Assembly: GCA_009861545.1 (NCBI GenBank)
Contig: VXME01000046.1
Location: 20,366-84,365, forward strand
From: Acidobacteriota bacterium
GTDB lineage: Bacteria > Acidobacteriota > Vicinamibacteria > Vicinamibacterales > UBA8438
Length of the DNA stretch: 64,000 bases
Direction of reading: 5' to 3'
The position numbers and the translations under genes are program-made. Under the pieces are notes generated by a model. That model was given only the letters and a program-made list of their open reading frames with translations, had not been told where the DNA came from and did no database searches. Below, piece after piece: positions 14,754-25,631 of this stretch. Within the stretch, counting starts at the first letter, position 1. Each line of letters begins with the position of its first letter.

Positions 14754-15629
14754 TCACCCTGCCGCGCAGAGTCGCCGCGCCAGCCGCTGGAACTCCGCCG
14801 CGAGGGTCCGCGTCACCGGCCCCGGCCGCCCTTCGCCGACGGGCTGCCCATCGACGCGGGTGACCGCGAGAACCTCCCGGGTGGTGCTCGTCACGAACAG
14901 CTCGTCGGCGGTGTCGAGGTCGGCCGGCCGCAACGTTTCTTCCCGCACGGGAACGCCGGCGGACCTGCCCACCTCGAAGACGAAGTTGCGGGTGACGCCT
15001 TCCAGGATGCCGGCGTCGACGGGCGGCGTGAGTGCGGCGCCGCCGCGGACGAGAAAGACGTTCGACTGCGCGCACTCGGCCAGCTCTCCGCGATGGTTGC
15101 ACATCAGGGCCTCGGAGGCCCCGGCGCGCAGCGCCTCCTGCATGGCGAGGGCATTGTTGAGGAGGTTGTTCGACTTGATGCGCGGGTCGAGGGCCGCGGG
15201 GTGGTTGCGCATGATGGACGACCGTACGATGCCGATGCCGCGCGCCGCGACCTCGGGCGGCGTCTCCCGGTGCGGCCGGATGATGACCACGACCGTGGGC
15301 GCGGGGCAGTTCGCGAGGTCGTAACTGAGCTCGCCGGCCCCGCGGGTCAGCAGCAGCCGGATGCTGCGCTCGCCGGGCGCATCGACGGCCTGCATGGTGG
15401 CCAGGATGCGGGCCCTGAACGCCGTGTCGTCGAGCGGCGGCTGCAACGCGATGCGCTCCGCCGACGCGCGCAGTCGCGCGAGGTGGCGGTCGAGCAGGAA
15501 CGGCTGGAGGTTGTAGGTGCGCAGCGTCTCGTAGACCCCCTCGCCGAACAGAAACCCGCGATCCAGGACCGGGACGCCGGCGCTCTCGCCGTCGCCGAGG
15601 CGTCCGTTGACGTCGATGGCTATGTGCAT
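14754..15629 (-). CDS. Class IV PLP-dependent aminotransferase (branched-chain/D-amino-acid type)
   Basis: 291 residues. Fold-type IV PLP enzyme related to IlvE, D-alanine aminotransferase and aminodeoxychorismate lyase. The landmarks are PVLDRGFLFGEGVYETLRTY, the PLP lysine in DPRIKSNNLLNNALAMQEAL, GELAECAQSNVFLV, TPPVDAGILEGVTRNFV and ELFVTSTTREVLAV. The last two favour an amino-acid aminotransferase over the lyase, but the exact substrate is not decidable. The start ATG at 15629 has no strong ribosome-binding site. It is divergent from the NAD(P)HX-repair gene across a 123-bp GC-rich gap in which I see no clear promoter. Confidence 0.88.
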   Translation of the reverse strand: MHIAIDVNGRLGDGESAGVPVLDRGFLFGEGVYETLRTYNLQPFLLDRHLARLRASAERIALQPPLDDTAFRARILATMQAVDAPGERSIRLLLTRGAGELSYDLANCPAPTVVVIIRPHRETPPEVAARGIGIVRSSIMRNHPAALDPRIKSNNLLNNALAMQEALRAGASEALMCNHRGELAECAQSNVFLVRGGAALTPPVDAGILEGVTRNFVFEVGRSAGVPVREETLRPADLDTADELFVTSTTREVLAVTRVDGQPVGEGRPGPVTRTLAAEFQRLARRLCAAG

Positions 15630-15752
15630 GGTCGCTGATTATCGCCTGTCGGCGTTTCCGCCGGGGGCGCGGGCCGCGCGGGACCGCCGCCTTGTCGGGA
15701 CGGCCGTGCGGCGCGATGCGGGGCCGTGGCGACACCGGATAGGATCGCCGGG

Positions 15753-17306
15753 ATGCGCATCCTCACCCCGGCGCAGATGCGCGACGCAGAGCGCCGCACG
15801 ATAGACGACCACCAGGTACCGTCGCTGCACCTGATGGAGCGCGCCGGGGAAGAGGTCGTCGCCGCCATCGAGGCGCACGTGGCGAGCCGGCCCGGCGAGG
15901 CGACGGTTCTGTGTGGCCGCGGGAACAACGGCGGCGACGGCTGGGTGGCGGCCCGGCTGATCCGGCAGCGCGGGTGGAACGTGGCCGGGCTCCTGTTCGC
16001 GCGGGTGGACGAGGTGGCCGGCGACGCCCGTGTCAATCTGGAGCGGGCACGGGAGGCCGGCGTTCCGGTCGCGGAGGTGCTGGACGACGTCGCCTGGGAT
16101 CCGTACCGGCGACGGCTGGGGGCCGGCGGCCTCGTCGTGGACGCGCTCTTCGGGACCGGGTTGAAACGCCCGCTGGACGGGTTGCTCGCCACCGTCGCGA
16201 ACGACGTCAACGCCGCGGGCGGTCCGGTGGTGGCGATAGATCTTCCGTCCGGGTTGCTCGCCGACCTGTCGCGCCCGTCGGGGCCGTGCCCGAGTGCGAC
16301 GCTCACCGTCACGCTCGGCGCGCCGAAGCTGGCCCTCGCCCTGCGACCGGAACCGGCCGGCCGGGTGGTGGTGGCGGACATCGGTATCCCGGCCGGCGTG
16401 ATCGCGACCCTGGAAGGTCCGCGCATCGAGTTGCTCACGGCCGAAGCGATTCGTTCCTCGATACCGGTTCGTCCGGCGGAGTCGCACAAGGGCGACTACG
16501 GGCGGGTCGCGATCGTGGCGGGCTCGCGCGGGCGGACCGGTGCGGCGCGGCTGGCCGGGCTCGGCGCGCTGCGGGCGGGCGCGGGCCTGGTGACGGTGGC
16601 GGGGCCGGCGTCGTGCCGGGAGATGATCGCCGGCGAGCCGGAGTACATGACCCTGGATCTGCCGGACGCGGCGGGGGTGGTCACCGGGGCCGGACTGGCG
16701 GCCCTGCTGGCGGGCTCGTTCGACGTCGTGGCGGCCGGACCGGGCCTGGCGACGGGGCCGGGATGCCGTGCGATCGTGCACGGGCTGCTCGATCGTGCCG
16801 GGCGGGGACCGCTCGTGCTGGACGCCGACGCGCTGACCGTCTGCGCCGAGGATCCCGGCCGCCTGCGCGGCCGTCCGGAAGCGCCGGTCGTCATCACGCC
16901 GCATCCGGGCGAGATGGCGCGGCTGTCGGGCGCCACGGTCGACGACGTTCAGCGGGACCGGATAGGGGCAGCGCACGGGCTCGCTACCTCCCACGGCGTC
17001 CATGTGGTGCTCAAGGGCGCCCGGACCGTGATCGCCCGCGCCGACGGCGGGGTGCTCATCAACACCACCGGCAACCCGGGGATGGCCACGGGCGGCAGCG
17101 GCGACGTGCTGACCGGCGTCGTGGCGGCCTGGCTGGCGCAGGTGGAGGACGTCGGTGCGGCCGTCGCGCTGGCCGTGCACCTCCATGGTCTGGCCGGTGA
17201 CCTGGCCGCGGCGGAAATGGGCGAGACCGGCGTGATCGCACGGGACATCGCGTACCATCTCGGCCGGGCGGTCGAGAAGCTGACCGGGAAGGACGACGAC
17301 CGGTGA
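15753..17306 (+). CDS. nnrDE: Bifunctional NAD(P)HX epimerase / ADP-dependent NAD(P)HX dehydratase
   Basis: 517 residues, the usual length of the fused repair enzyme. Residues ~1-215 are the epimerase (YjeF_N): MRILTPAQMRDAERR, VLCGRGNNGGDGWVAARLI, DALFGTGLKRPLDG, VAIDLPSGL. Residues ~225-517 are the ribokinase-like dehydratase: SHKGDYGRVAIVAGSRGRTG, PLVLDADALTVC, VITPHPGEMARLSG, and the ATP/ADP loop GNPGMATGGSGDVLTGVVAA. Together they convert hydrated, inactive NAD(P)H back to NAD(P)H. Its stop overlaps the tsaE GTG (GTGA), a gene pair common in bacteria. Confidence 0.95.
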   Translation: MRILTPAQMRDAERRTIDDHQVPSLHLMERAGEEVVAAIEAHVASRPGEATVLCGRGNNGGDGWVAARLIRQRGWNVAGLLFARVDEVAGDARVNLERAREAGVPVAEVLDDVAWDPYRRRLGAGGLVVDALFGTGLKRPLDGLLATVANDVNAAGGPVVAIDLPSGLLADLSRPSGPCPSATLTVTLGAPKLALALRPEPAGRVVVADIGIPAGVIATLEGPRIELLTAEAIRSSIPVRPAESHKGDYGRVAIVAGSRGRTGAARLAGLGALRAGAGLVTVAGPASCREMIAGEPEYMTLDLPDAAGVVTGAGLAALLAGSFDVVAAGPGLATGPGCRAIVHGLLDRAGRGPLVLDADALTVCAEDPGRLRGRPEAPVVITPHPGEMARLSGATVDDVQRDRIGAAHGLATSHGVHVVLKGARTVIARADGGVLINTTGNPGMATGGSGDVLTGVVAAWLAQVEDVGAAVALAVHLHGLAGDLAAAEMGETGVIARDIAYHLGRAVEKLTGKDDDR

Positions 17307-17737
17307 CGACGACGCACGCCAGCCGCTCCGAGGCGGACACGATGCGCATCGCCCGCGATCTGGCCACCGTCCTGGAGCGGGCGCCGTCCGCCGTGCTCCT
17401 GTACGGCGATCTCGGGACGGGCAAGACGGCCTTCGTGCGCGGGCTGGTGGAAGGCGCCGGCGGCTGCCCGGACGAGGTCAGCAGCCCGACGTTCGTACTG
17501 ATGCAGGAGTATCCCGGCCGCCGGCTCGTCCACCACGTCGACCTCTACCGCCTGGGCGGCGAAGACGTCGCGGATCTGGAGCCGCTGCTGGACGAGATGC
17601 TCGCCGCCGACGCCATCGTCGCCATCGAGTGGGCCGACCGGCTTCGCAGCCTGCCCGAAGCCGCCGTGCGCGTGCGCATCACCGACCGGGGCGGAGACGA
17701 CCGCGAGATCACCGTGGACGGACCGGTGCCGCCGTGA
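17303..17737 (+). CDS. tsaE: tRNA threonylcarbamoyladenosine biosynthesis ATPase TsaE
   Basis: 144 residues. Small P-loop ATPase that works with TsaB and TsaD to make t6A37 in tRNAs reading ANN codons. The Walker A motif is YGDLGTGKTAFVRGL (Lys41), followed by SSPTFVLMQEY, HHVDLYRL and VAIEWADRL, all characteristic of TsaE. GTG start at 17303 overlaps the nnrDE stop. The 70 bp downstream to guaB contain no recognisable terminator. Confidence 0.95.
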   Translation: MTTTHASRSEADTMRIARDLATVLERAPSAVLLYGDLGTGKTAFVRGLVEGAGGCPDEVSSPTFVLMQEYPGRRLVHHVDLYRLGGEDVADLEPLLDEMLAADAIVAIEWADRLRSLPEAAVRVRITDRGGDDREITVDGPVPP

Positions 17738-17807
17738 CGCGGCGCAGACTCCTGGGGCGGCGGGGGCCGGGACCGTACGCGGCGCGTTGCGACGGGTTCG
17801 GCCGGCG

Positions 17808-19334
17808 CTACTCGCTCTGGTAGTTCGGGGCTTCCTTCGTGATGACCACGTCGTGGACGTGGCTCTCTCGTACCCCGGCCGGCGTGATGCGAACCAGCTC
17901 CGCGTCGCGCCGGAGCGCGTCCAGGTTCGGCGCTCCGCAGTACCCCATGCCGGCCCGCAGCCCGCCCTCCAACTGGTGGATCATCGTCGCGACGCTGCCC
18001 TTGTAGGGGACACGTCCCTCTATGCCCTCGGGCACGAGCTTCTGCTCACTATCCTCGGGCCGGGACAGATCGAACTCCTCCTGGAAGTAGCGATCCGTGC
18101 CGCCGCCGCGCATCGCCCCGAGGGAGCCCATCCCGCGATAGTCCTTGAAGCTGCGGCCCTGGTAGAGGACGAGCTCGCCCGGGCTCTCGTCGGTGCCCGC
18201 GAACAGGCTGCCCATCATGACCGCGCTGGCGCCGACCGCCAGCGCCTTCGTGATGTCGCCCGAATAGCGGATCCCGCCGTCGGCGATGACCGGAACGTCG
18301 TACTTCGCCGCGGCAGCGGCGCACTCGGCGACCGCAGTGACCATCGGGACCCCGATGCCGGCGATGATCCGGGTCGTGCAGATGGAGCCGGAGCCGATGC
18401 CGACCTTGACGGCGTCCACCCCCGCCTCGGCCAGCGCGCGCACCCCGCCCGCGGTCGCGACGTTGCCGGCGATGAGATCCACCGACGGAAACGCCTGCCG
18501 CAGTCGGGCCGCCGCGTCGATCACGTTCTGGGAATGCCCGTGCGCGCTGTCGAGGACGAGCACGTCGACATTGGCGGCGACGAGCGCCTCGGCCCGCTCG
18601 AGGGCGTCGGCGGCGATGCCGACGGCCGCCCCGACCCGCAGGCGGCCGAGCGAGTCCTTGCACGCGTTGGGATACTTGATCGCCTTTTGGATGTCCTTGA
18701 CGGTGATCAGACCGCGCAGGTTGAACTGCTGGTCGACGACGAGGAGCTTCTCGACGCGGTGCTGATGCAGGATGTCCTTCGCCTGCGCGAGCGTCGTGCC
18801 GACCGGCACGGTGATGAGCTTCTCGCGCGTCATCACCTCCGAGATGGGACGCTGGACGTCGCCGTGGAACCGCAGGTCGCGGTTCGTCAGTATTCCGACC
18901 AGGCGCCCCTCGTTGCGCCCGTCGGCCGTGATCGGCACGCCCGAAATCCGGTACTTCCGCATCAACTCGAGCGCCTGCGAGACCCGTGCTTCCGGCGAGA
19001 GCGTGATTGGATTGACGATCATCCCGCTCTCCGAGCGCTTTACCCGGTCCACTTCCGATGCCTGCGCCTGGACGTCGAGGTTCTTGTGGACTATCCCGAT
19101 GCCGCCGAGCTGCGCCATCGCGATCGCCATCCGTGACTCCGTTACGGTGTCCATGGCCGCGCTGAGGAGCGGCAGGTTCAGGGGAATGCGCCGCGTCAGA
19201 CGCGTGCCGACGTCCACCTCGCGCGGCAGGGAGGTCGAGTGGCGCGGGCGGAGCAGGACGTCGTCGAACGTCAACGCCGTCTCGACGGTGGCGCTGGTCA
19301 GCCGCTCGGTGGATGTCTCGATCTTGACTGTCAT
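17808..19334 (-). CDS. guaB: Inosine-5'-monophosphate dehydrogenase
   Basis: 508 residues. NAD-dependent oxidation of IMP to XMP, the committed step to GMP. TIM barrel with [12 protein letters not shown] at the start; a tandem CBS insert occupies roughly residues 100-217; the catalytic loop is [12 protein letters not shown] (Cys319); the flap is [10 protein letters not shown] followed by YVPYKG-type [13 protein letters not shown] at 19334 is chosen for the conserved N-terminus, although the frame is open further upstream into the secA end. It lies 14 bp after secA, so it is probably the last gene of comM/M23-secA-guaB. Confidence 0.96.
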   Translation of the reverse strand: MTVKIETSTERLTSATVETALTFDDVLLRPRHSTSLPREVDVGTRLTRRIPLNLPLLSAAMDTVTESRMAIAMAQLGGIGIVHKNLDVQAQASEVDRVKRSESGMIVNPITLSPEARVSQALELMRKYRISGVPITADGRNEGRLVGILTNRDLRFHGDVQRPISEVMTREKLITVPVGTTLAQAKDILHQHRVEKLLVVDQQFNLRGLITVKDIQKAIKYPNACKDSLGRLRVGAAVGIAADALERAEALVAANVDVLVLDSAHGHSQNVIDAAARLRQAFPSVDLIAGNVATAGGVRALAEAGVDAVKVGIGSGSICTTRIIAGIGVPMVTAVAECAAAAAKYDVPVIADGGIRYSGDITKALAVGASAVMMGSLFAGTDESPGELVLYQGRSFKDYRGMGSLGAMRGGGTDRYFQEEFDLSRPEDSEQKLVPEGIEGRVPYKGSVATMIHQLEGGLRAGMGYCGAPNLDALRRDAELVRITPAGVRESHVHDVVITKEAPNYQSE

Positions 19335-19348
19335 GCTGCACCCGCCGT

Positions 19349-22243
19349 TCACGCTCCGCAACACTTCTTGTACTTCTTGCCGCTGCCGCATGGACACGGC
19401 TGGTTGCGTCCGACCTTCGGCACGTTGCGGCGTACCGTCTTGACGCGGACGTCGTCGCCGCCCGTGCGAGCCGGTCGGGGGGCGCCGCCGGCCGCTGCGC
19501 CGGGGAAGGCCGGCGCCCGCTGGCCCGGATCGTTGAACGACAGCGGGGTCGCCTGCCGGGCCGGAACCGGGGAAGGCCGGTTGCCGTTGCCGTCACCGTC
19601 TCGCACCACGGGCCGCAGTCGCCAGAGATAACGCAGCGTCTCTTCGTCGATCCGCTGCTTCATCGCCTGGAACATCGTGAAGCTCTCGCGTTTGTACTCG
19701 ACGAGCGGGTTGCGCTGGCCGTACCCGCGCAGGCCGATCCCCTCCTTGAGGTGGTCGAGGCCGTACAGGTGGTCCTTCCACTGCGAATCGACCACCTGCA
19801 GCATCAGGTCGCGCTCCACGCGCCGCAGCACGCCGCCGTCGAGCGCCGACGTTCTCTCCTCGTAGTGGCCCCGCGCCATCGACCAGAGCGCCTCGTGCAT
19901 CTCGTCGGGGCTCTTGTCGTCGAGCTCTATCGCGTCGAGCTCGTCGGGATCGAGGCCGAACAGCTCCTCGACGCTCTGCCGGAGGGCGGTCAGATCCCAC
20001 TCGTCCGGATCGACATCCCGCCCGCAGTGGGTCTGGACGGCCTCGTCGATCGCGCCCTCGCCCAGGGTCAGGACGTACTCGTGGGTATCGATCTCCTCGT
20101 CCTCCTCGATGATGATCGTGCCTTCGAGCAGCTCCCGGCGCAGCGCGTAGACGTTCTCGCGCTGCTTGTTCATCACGTCGTCGTACTCGAGCAGGTGCTT
20201 GCGGACGGAGAAGTTCTGCGCCTCCACCTGCTTCTGCGCGCGTTCGATGGCCTTGGTTACCATGCCGTGCTCGATCGGCACGCCCTCTTCCATCCCGAGA
20301 CGGTCCATCAACCCCTGAATGCGATCCGACCCGAAGATCCGCATCAGGTCGTCCTCCAGCGACAGGTAGAAGCGCGACGACCCGGGGTCTCCCTGCCGTC
20401 CGGCGCGCCCGCGGAGCTGGTTGTCGATGCGTCGCGCCTCGTGCCGCTCGGTGCCGATGATGTGCAGCCCGCCCGCCTCGACGACGGCCTCGTGATCGGC
20501 CTGGGTCTGCGCCACGTGCCGGGCCTGGAGGCGATCCCAGTCCGCGCGCGGCACCCGATGGAAGCCGTCGTGCGAGAAATAGACGAACTCCTCGTCGTCG
20601 ACGAACTTCTCCTCGCCCTCCGGCAGCCGCTCGGCCGCCTCGTCGGCCAGCGCCTGCCGGCGCGCCATGTGGTCGGGATTGCCGCCGAGCAGGATGTCGG
20701 TGCCGCGTCCTGCCATGTTGGTGGCGATGGTCACCGTGCCCGAGCGGCCCGCCTGGGCCACGATTTCGGCTTCCTTGTCGTGGTACTTCGCGTTGAGGAC
20801 CACGTGCTTGATGCCGCGGCGCTTGAGCAGGCCCGACAGCCGCTCGGACTTCTCGATCGAGACCGTGCCGACCAGCACCGGCCGTCCAGCCTCCTGCTGC
20901 TCGATGATGTCGTCGACGATGGCGACGTACTTCTCCCGCTCGGTGCGGTAGACGAGGTCGGGCTCCTCGACGCGGATCAACTCGCGGTTGGTCGGCACCG
21001 AGAAGACGTCGAGCTCGTAGATCTTGGCGAACTCGGTGGCTTCGGTCTCGGCCGTCCCGGTCATGCCGGACAGCTTCTCGTACTTGCGGAAGTAGTTCTG
21101 GAAGGTGACCGTGGCCAGGGTCTGGTTCTCGCGCTCGATCTTGACCTTTTCCTTGGCCTCCACCGCCTGGTGCAGCCCGTCGCTCCAGCGCCGGCCGGGC
21201 ATGAGGCGCCCGGTGAACTCGTCGACGATCACCACCTGGCCGTCCTTGACCATGTAGTCGACGTCGCGCTCGAAGAGGCTGTGGGCGCGCAACGCCTGGT
21301 TGATGTGGTGCAGGAGCGGCATGTTGGACGGGTCGTACAATCCGCCGGGCTGCAGGCGATGCTTGAGCAGCTTCTCGCAGATCGCCATGCCGCTTTCGGT
21401 CAGCGTGACGGTCTTGTGCTTCTCGTCCTTGAGGAAATCGCCGGTGTCCTCGAGCTCCTCCCGACGTTCCGCCGGTACGTTGCCCTGGGTGACGGCGCCC
21501 GGCTTCAGGCGCGGGATGATCCGGTCCACCTCGTAGTACAGCTCCGTCGACTGCTGGGCGGGCCCCGAGATGATGAGCGGGGTCCGGGCCTCGTCGATCA
21601 GGATGCTGTCAACCTCGTCCACGACCGCGAAGTGATGGCCGCGCTGCACGAACTGCGCCACATCGAACTTCATGTTGTCGCGGAGGTAGTCGAAGCCGAA
21701 CTCGTTGTTCGTGCCGTAGGTGATGTCGCAACGGTATGCCGCGTGGCGCTCCGCGTCGCGCAGATCATGCTGAATCACGCCGACCGTCATCCCGAGGAAG
21801 CGGTAGATGCGGCCCATCCAGTCGGCGTCCCGGCGAGCGAGGTAGTCGTTGACGGTGACGACGTGCACGCCCTCGCCGGCGAGGGCGTTGAGGTAGGCGG
21901 CAAGGGTCGCGACGAGGGTCTTGCCCTCACCGGTCTTCATCTCGGCGATCTTGCCGCGGTGCAGCATGATGCCGCCGATGAGCTGCACGTCGAAGTGCCG
22001 CATGCTCAGCATGCGCCGTCCGGCCTCGCGCACCACTGCGAAGGCGTCGACCAGCAGGTCGTCGAGCGCGGCTCCCTGGTCGTGCTGCGCGCGCAGATCC
22101 GCCGTACGGCCGCGGAGATCGCCGTCGGAGAGCGCGCGTACTTCGTCCTCACGCTCCCCGATGGCGGCGACCAGGGGCTGAACGCGCTTGAGATCCCGCT
22201 GGTTCTGGGTGCCGAAGACCTTGGCCAGTAAGGTGTCCAGCAT
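19349..22243 (-). CDS. secA: Preprotein translocase ATPase SecA
   Basis: 964 residues. ATPase motor of the Sec translocon. Visible motifs are the start [16 protein letters not shown], Walker [14 protein letters not shown], the DEAD-type box [64 protein letters not shown], the helical scaffold ([10 protein letters not shown] region) and a proline-rich linker. The C-terminal zinc finger C950-P-C952-x8-C961-C962 binds SecB or ribosome in other bacteria. Nothing is truncated. An M23 peptidase gene precedes it by 13 bp and guaB follows by 14 bp. Confidence 0.98.
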   Translation of the reverse strand: MLDTLLAKVFGTQNQRDLKRVQPLVAAIGEREDEVRALSDGDLRGRTADLRAQHDQGAALDDLLVDAFAVVREAGRRMLSMRHFDVQLIGGIMLHRGKIAEMKTGEGKTLVATLAAYLNALAGEGVHVVTVNDYLARRDADWMGRIYRFLGMTVGVIQHDLRDAERHAAYRCDITYGTNNEFGFDYLRDNMKFDVAQFVQRGHHFAVVDEVDSILIDEARTPLIISGPAQQSTELYYEVDRIIPRLKPGAVTQGNVPAERREELEDTGDFLKDEKHKTVTLTESGMAICEKLLKHRLQPGGLYDPSNMPLLHHINQALRAHSLFERDVDYMVKDGQVVIVDEFTGRLMPGRRWSDGLHQAVEAKEKVKIERENQTLATVTFQNYFRKYEKLSGMTGTAETEATEFAKIYELDVFSVPTNRELIRVEEPDLVYRTEREKYVAIVDDIIEQQEAGRPVLVGTVSIEKSERLSGLLKRRGIKHVVLNAKYHDKEAEIVAQAGRSGTVTIATNMAGRGTDILLGGNPDHMARRQALADEAAERLPEGEEKFVDDEEFVYFSHDGFHRVPRADWDRLQARHVAQTQADHEAVVEAGGLHIIGTERHEARRIDNQLRGRAGRQGDPGSSRFYLSLEDDLMRIFGSDRIQGLMDRLGMEEGVPIEHGMVTKAIERAQKQVEAQNFSVRKHLLEYDDVMNKQRENVYALRRELLEGTIIIEEDEEIDTHEYVLTLGEGAIDEAVQTHCGRDVDPDEWDLTALRQSVEELFGLDPDELDAIELDDKSPDEMHEALWSMARGHYEERTSALDGGVLRRVERDLMLQVVDSQWKDHLYGLDHLKEGIGLRGYGQRNPLVEYKRESFTMFQAMKQRIDEETLRYLWRLRPVVRDGDGNGNRPSPVPARQATPLSFNDPGQRAPAFPGAAAGGAPRPARTGGDDVRVKTVRRNVPKVGRNQPCPCGSGKKYKKCCGA

Positions 22244-22256
22244 TATCGTGAGCGAG

Positions 22257-23147
22257 CTAGTTCGCGGCGAGCGCGTCCGTCGGGCTGATCAGCCGCAACG
22301 GGTTGATGGTGCGCCCGTTCACCCAGACCTCGTAGTGAACGTGATTGCCCGTCGCCCGGCCCGTCGCCCCGGCGTGTCCGATCAGGTCTCCGCGCTCCAC
22401 GGTGTCGCCCGAGCGCACCGCGAACGTGGAGAGGTGGCCGTAGCGGGTGGCCAGTCCGAACCCGTGGTTTATCTCGACGAGGTTGCCGTAGGCGCCGCTG
22501 CGCTTCGCCGAGGCGATCAGACCGGCGCCCGTCGCGTAGACCGGCTCCCCGGGGCGCGTGGAGATGTCGATGGCCGGGTGGTAGTCGCGCGCGCCGGTGA
22601 AGGGATCGCGGCGGTAGCCGTAGGTTGCCGACACCCAGCCGTCGACCGGCCAGAGCGTGGGCGTCGCCGCGGCCAGGGCTTCGCGATACGCGACGCCGTG
22701 CCGCACCCCATCCAGCTCTTCGCTGAGCGAGTCCAACAGCTCGCGCAGGCTTCCGAATATCTGGCCGCCGACCGGGGCGGCGACGTCCGGACGCAAGGCT
22801 GCGGCCATCCTCGCCGGCAGCCGTTCGGTGGTCGTCCGCACCCGCAACGCGTCGAGCGGCGTGCGCGCAGCCAGGTTCTCGATGACCGCCTGCAGCGATG
22901 CGATGTCGCCGACGACCTCCGCCGCCGTGGCGCGGTAGTCCGAGTTCTCGATCTCGAGACGGGCGTTGTTCAGCCGCAGGTGCAGGATCTCGACGTGGGC
23001 GTCCCAGCCGACGTGCAGGAGCCATCCGAGCGGGAGGCCCGCCGCCGCGGTCGCAACGATCGCCGCGAGACCGGCCGATACGGAAAAACGGCGAACTGCC
23101 CCGGTTGCCCGGTCGGCGACGATGAATGCGTAGCGTCGTCGGATCAT
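22257..23147 (-). CDS. M23-family zinc endopeptidase, membrane-anchored (peptidoglycan hydrolase)
   Basis: 296 residues. Residues 1-22 are basic and cytoplasmic; residues ~24-46 form a membrane helix ([20 protein letters not shown]); a coiled-coil-like stretch follows ([15 protein letters not shown] to about 95). The lysostaphin-type catalytic domain occupies ~165-290 with zinc ligands H190 and D194 (YHPAIDIS) and the H269-V-H271 motif (GNHVHYEVW). It is predicted to cleave peptide cross-links in the periplasm or serve as an amidase activator. It sits directly upstream of secA, a frequent neighbourhood. Confidence 0.92.
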   Translation of the reverse strand: MIRRRYAFIVADRATGAVRRFSVSAGLAAIVATAAAGLPLGWLLHVGWDAHVEILHLRLNNARLEIENSDYRATAAEVVGDIASLQAVIENLAARTPLDALRVRTTTERLPARMAAALRPDVAAPVGGQIFGSLRELLDSLSEELDGVRHGVAYREALAAATPTLWPVDGWVSATYGYRRDPFTGARDYHPAIDISTRPGEPVYATGAGLIASAKRSGAYGNLVEINHGFGLATRYGHLSTFAVRSGDTVERGDLIGHAGATGRATGNHVHYEVWVNGRTINPLRLISPTDALAAN

Positions 23148-23205
23148 GAAGGGAGCACTCCCGATTCCGCCAGAAGTCCTTGGAATGTTCCGTGCCGGAC
23201 GGAGC

Positions 23206-24714
23206 CTAGTGTATCACGCGATACTGGATCGCTTCTGCAACATGCATTCTTCCGATGCTCGGCGAATCGTCCAGATCCGCGATGGTGCGGGCCACGCGGC
23301 GGATGCGGTCGAACCCTCGTGCGGTGAGTCCGAGCCGCCGCACGGCCCGCTCGACGAGGGCCAGGCTCTCGGCATCGAGTCGGCCGTGACGCCGGAGCGC
23401 CGGCCCGCCGAGGTCCGCGTTGGTCGAGCACGGTTCGTCGCAGTAGCGCGCCGCCTGGCGGTCCCGTGCGCGGCGCACCCGCTCGAGCACCGCGGTCGAG
23501 TCCTCGGCGGGCGCGTCCCCGGCGAGCACCTCGAACGGGACGCGTTCCACGCGCACCGTGAGGTCCAACCTGTCGCGCAGCGGACCGGACAGCCGATCGT
23601 GGTACCGACGGATGTCCGTCGGACTGCACCGGCAGCGGTCGAGCGCCTCCCCGGCGTATCCGCACGCGCAGGGATTCATCGCCCCAACCAGCAGGAAGCG
23701 AGAGGGGAACTGCACCGTGCGCAGAGCCCGTGCGATGCGGACGACACCCTCCTCGAGGGGTTCGCGCAGCGCCTCGAGGGCGCGCCGGTCGAATTCCACG
23801 ATCTCGTCGAGAAACAGGACGCCGTTGTGGGCGAGACTGACCTCGCCGGGTCGCGGGTCGCGTCCGCCGCCGATGAGCGCGGCGTCCGACGCGCTGTGAT
23901 GGGGAGCCCGAAAGGGGCGTTCCGACAGCAGGCCGGCCGCCGGATCGAGCAGTCCGGCGACCGAATGGACGGCCGTCGAGGCCACCGCCTCCTCGAACGT
24001 CGGCGGCGGCAGGATGCCGGGCAGTCGCCGGGCCAGCAGGGTCTTGCCGGCGCCGGGAGGACCGACGAACAGCAGGTTGTGACGGCCGGCGGCAGCGATC
24101 TCGAGTGCCCGCCTCGCGCCGCGCTGCCCCCGGACGTCGACGAGGTCGAGCGCGGGGCGAACGGGTGTCGAAGCGGGTCGTTCCGGCACGCACGGCGCAG
24201 TCTCGGCGCCGTCGACCAGGTCGGCGACGATCTGCGCCAGGGAGGCGGCGGGGCGCAGGGCGACCTGCCGCACGATGCGGCCCTCCCGGAGGTTGGCCGC
24301 CGGAAGGACCAGGCGGTGACCGTGGCGCGCGGCGAGGAGTGCGACCGGGAGCACGCCCCGGACCGGCTGCACCCCGCCGTCGAGGGACAGCGCGCCCACG
24401 ACGACGAGATCGTCGAGGAGCCGCGTCGGAAGCACTTCGGTGGCGGCCAGCAGCCCGAGGGCGATCGGCAGGTCGTAGCTGGCGCCGCTCTTGCGGACGT
24501 CGGCCGGGGCCAGGTTGACGGTGATCCGGCGCTCGGGAAACTCGAAACCGGCATGACGGATGGCGCTGCGGACGCGGTCGCGGCTCTCCCGCACCGTCGA
24601 ATCGGGAAGACCCACCACGTTGAAGGCGGGAAGGCCGCCCGCGACGTCGATCTCGACGTCGACGAGCGAGGCCTCGACGCCGATCATCGCCGCGGACCGC
24701 AGCCTGCCCAACAT
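23206..24714 (-). CDS. comM: YifB/ComM-family Mg-chelatase-like AAA+ ATPase
   Basis: 502 residues. AAA+ helicase-like protein; ComM promotes branch migration in natural transformation. N-terminal ChlI-like domain: MLGRLRSAAMIGVEASLVDV, GLPAFNVVGLPD, RITVNLAPADVRKSGASYDL. Walker A is FVGPPGAGKTLLARRLPGI; sensor region NGVLFLDEIVEFDR; GAMNPCACGYAG carries the usual cysteines; the C-terminal domain ends SPSIGRMHVAEAIQYR. I take the ATG at 24714 because YifB proteins begin at this motif; a frame-compatible ATG at 24744 would add ten residues. It is first in the leftward series to guaB and divergent from a glycosyltransferase gene. Confidence 0.93.
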   Translation of the reverse strand: MLGRLRSAAMIGVEASLVDVEIDVAGGLPAFNVVGLPDSTVRESRDRVRSAIRHAGFEFPERRITVNLAPADVRKSGASYDLPIALGLLAATEVLPTRLLDDLVVVGALSLDGGVQPVRGVLPVALLAARHGHRLVLPAANLREGRIVRQVALRPAASLAQIVADLVDGAETAPCVPERPASTPVRPALDLVDVRGQRGARRALEIAAAGRHNLLFVGPPGAGKTLLARRLPGILPPPTFEEAVASTAVHSVAGLLDPAAGLLSERPFRAPHHSASDAALIGGGRDPRPGEVSLAHNGVLFLDEIVEFDRRALEALREPLEEGVVRIARALRTVQFPSRFLLVGAMNPCACGYAGEALDRCRCSPTDIRRYHDRLSGPLRDRLDLTVRVERVPFEVLAGDAPAEDSTAVLERVRRARDRQAARYCDEPCSTNADLGGPALRRHGRLDAESLALVERAVRRLGLTARGFDRIRRVARTIADLDDSPSIGRMHVAEAIQYRVIH

Positions 24715-24848
24715 GCCGCGTGCAGGTTGCAAACCCCGGTCCATATCGTCGAGTTGCTTCTTCCGGCGGTTTCGGGGACGGCGTGTGCAGTCTCTTCAGT
24801 CGATGCGGATCGAAGGCGGCGCAGAAACTGCGTTCCGGCGCGGCCACC

Positions 24849-24854
24849 TATAAT
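24849..24854 (+). promoter_or_regulatory. consensus -10 box (TATAAT) of the glycosyltransferase gene
   Basis: A perfect TATAAT stands 33 bases before the ATG at 24888. No good -35 is visible 16-18 bases upstream, so activator dependence or an alternative contact is possible. The rest of the 173-bp divergent gap with comM shows nothing else. Confidence 0.5.
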
Positions 24855-24887
24855 CCCTCCGCACTAGCTTGCGGCCCAAGGCGTCAC

Positions 24888-25574
24888 ATGCGGCTCTCCA
24901 TCATCGTTCCCGTCTTCAACGAGCGCGCGACCGTCCTGCAGGTGCTCGACCGCGTGGCGGCGATCGACTCCGAAGCGGAGATCGTCGTGGTCGATGACGG
25001 ATCGACGGACGGCACGCGGGCGCTTCTCGCAGAGCGCGCCCGCCGGAACGACCGGAAGATCACGCTGGTGCAACATCCGGTCAACCGGGGAAAGGGGGCG
25101 GCCCTCGCCTCCGGCGTCGGTCGCGCTACCGGCGATTACGTCATCGTTCAGGATGCGGACCTGGAGTACGACCCGGCCGACTACAGGAAACTGATCGCCG
25201 TCGTGGACGCGCGACAGGCGGAAGCGGTCTACGGCTCGCGCTTCGGCGGAGGCCGTCCGAACATGTCGGTGCGTCATCGGATGGGCAACCGGTTGCTGAC
25301 CGGTCTGACGAATGTGCTGTACGGATCGTCGCTGACGGACATGGAGACCTGCTACAAGCTGCTCCGGCGGAGCCTGTTCGTGGAGTTGGCGATTACCTGC
25401 AACCGCTTCGACGTCGAGCCCGAGATCACCGCCAAGCTGCTGCGGGCGGGGGTGACGATTCACGAGGTGCCGATCAGCTACACCGGGCGCAGCTTCGCCG
25501 AGGGGAAGAAGATCTCGTGGGTCGACTTCGTTTTGGCGGTATGGACGCTGGTGCGGCTGCGGGTTTCCGGCTGA
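24888..25574 (+). CDS. Family 2 glycosyltransferase (dolichyl/polyprenyl-phosphate sugar synthase-like)
   Basis: 228 residues. GT-A fold transferase; the whole protein is the catalytic domain with no membrane helices. Motifs are MRLSIIVPVFNERATVLQVL, IVVVDDGSTDGT (nucleotide binding), NRGKGAALASGVGRATGDY, DADLEYDPADY (DxD metal site), YGSRFGGG and the late EPEITAKLLRAG with YTGRSFAEGKKISW. This set is typical of DPM1-like enzymes that charge a lipid phosphate with a sugar. ATG at 24888 begins exactly at the family N-terminus. It is convergent with the microcompartment aldehyde dehydrogenase gene. Confidence 0.9.
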   Translation: MRLSIIVPVFNERATVLQVLDRVAAIDSEAEIVVVDDGSTDGTRALLAERARRNDRKITLVQHPVNRGKGAALASGVGRATGDYVIVQDADLEYDPADYRKLIAVVDARQAEAVYGSRFGGGRPNMSVRHRMGNRLLTGLTNVLYGSSLTDMETCYKLLRRSLFVELAITCNRFDVEPEITAKLLRAGVTIHEVPISYTGRSFAEGKKISWVDFVLAVWTLVRLRVSG

Positions 25575-25631
25575 GGCCCGCGCGCGTGGACGTGGGCCGG
25601 AGCCTCGCCTGCGGTACGCGCTGCGGTCGGC

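Noticed and set aside
15639..17258. 539-codon open frame opposite nnrDE
   Set aside because: Low-complexity Arg-rich shadow with no domain; the plus-strand enzyme is complete and conserved.
19751..22231. 826-codon open frame opposite secA
   Set aside because: Mirror of a long GC-rich gene; the translation is Arg/Val/Asp-rich without any recognisable domain, and SecA on the other strand is unambiguous.
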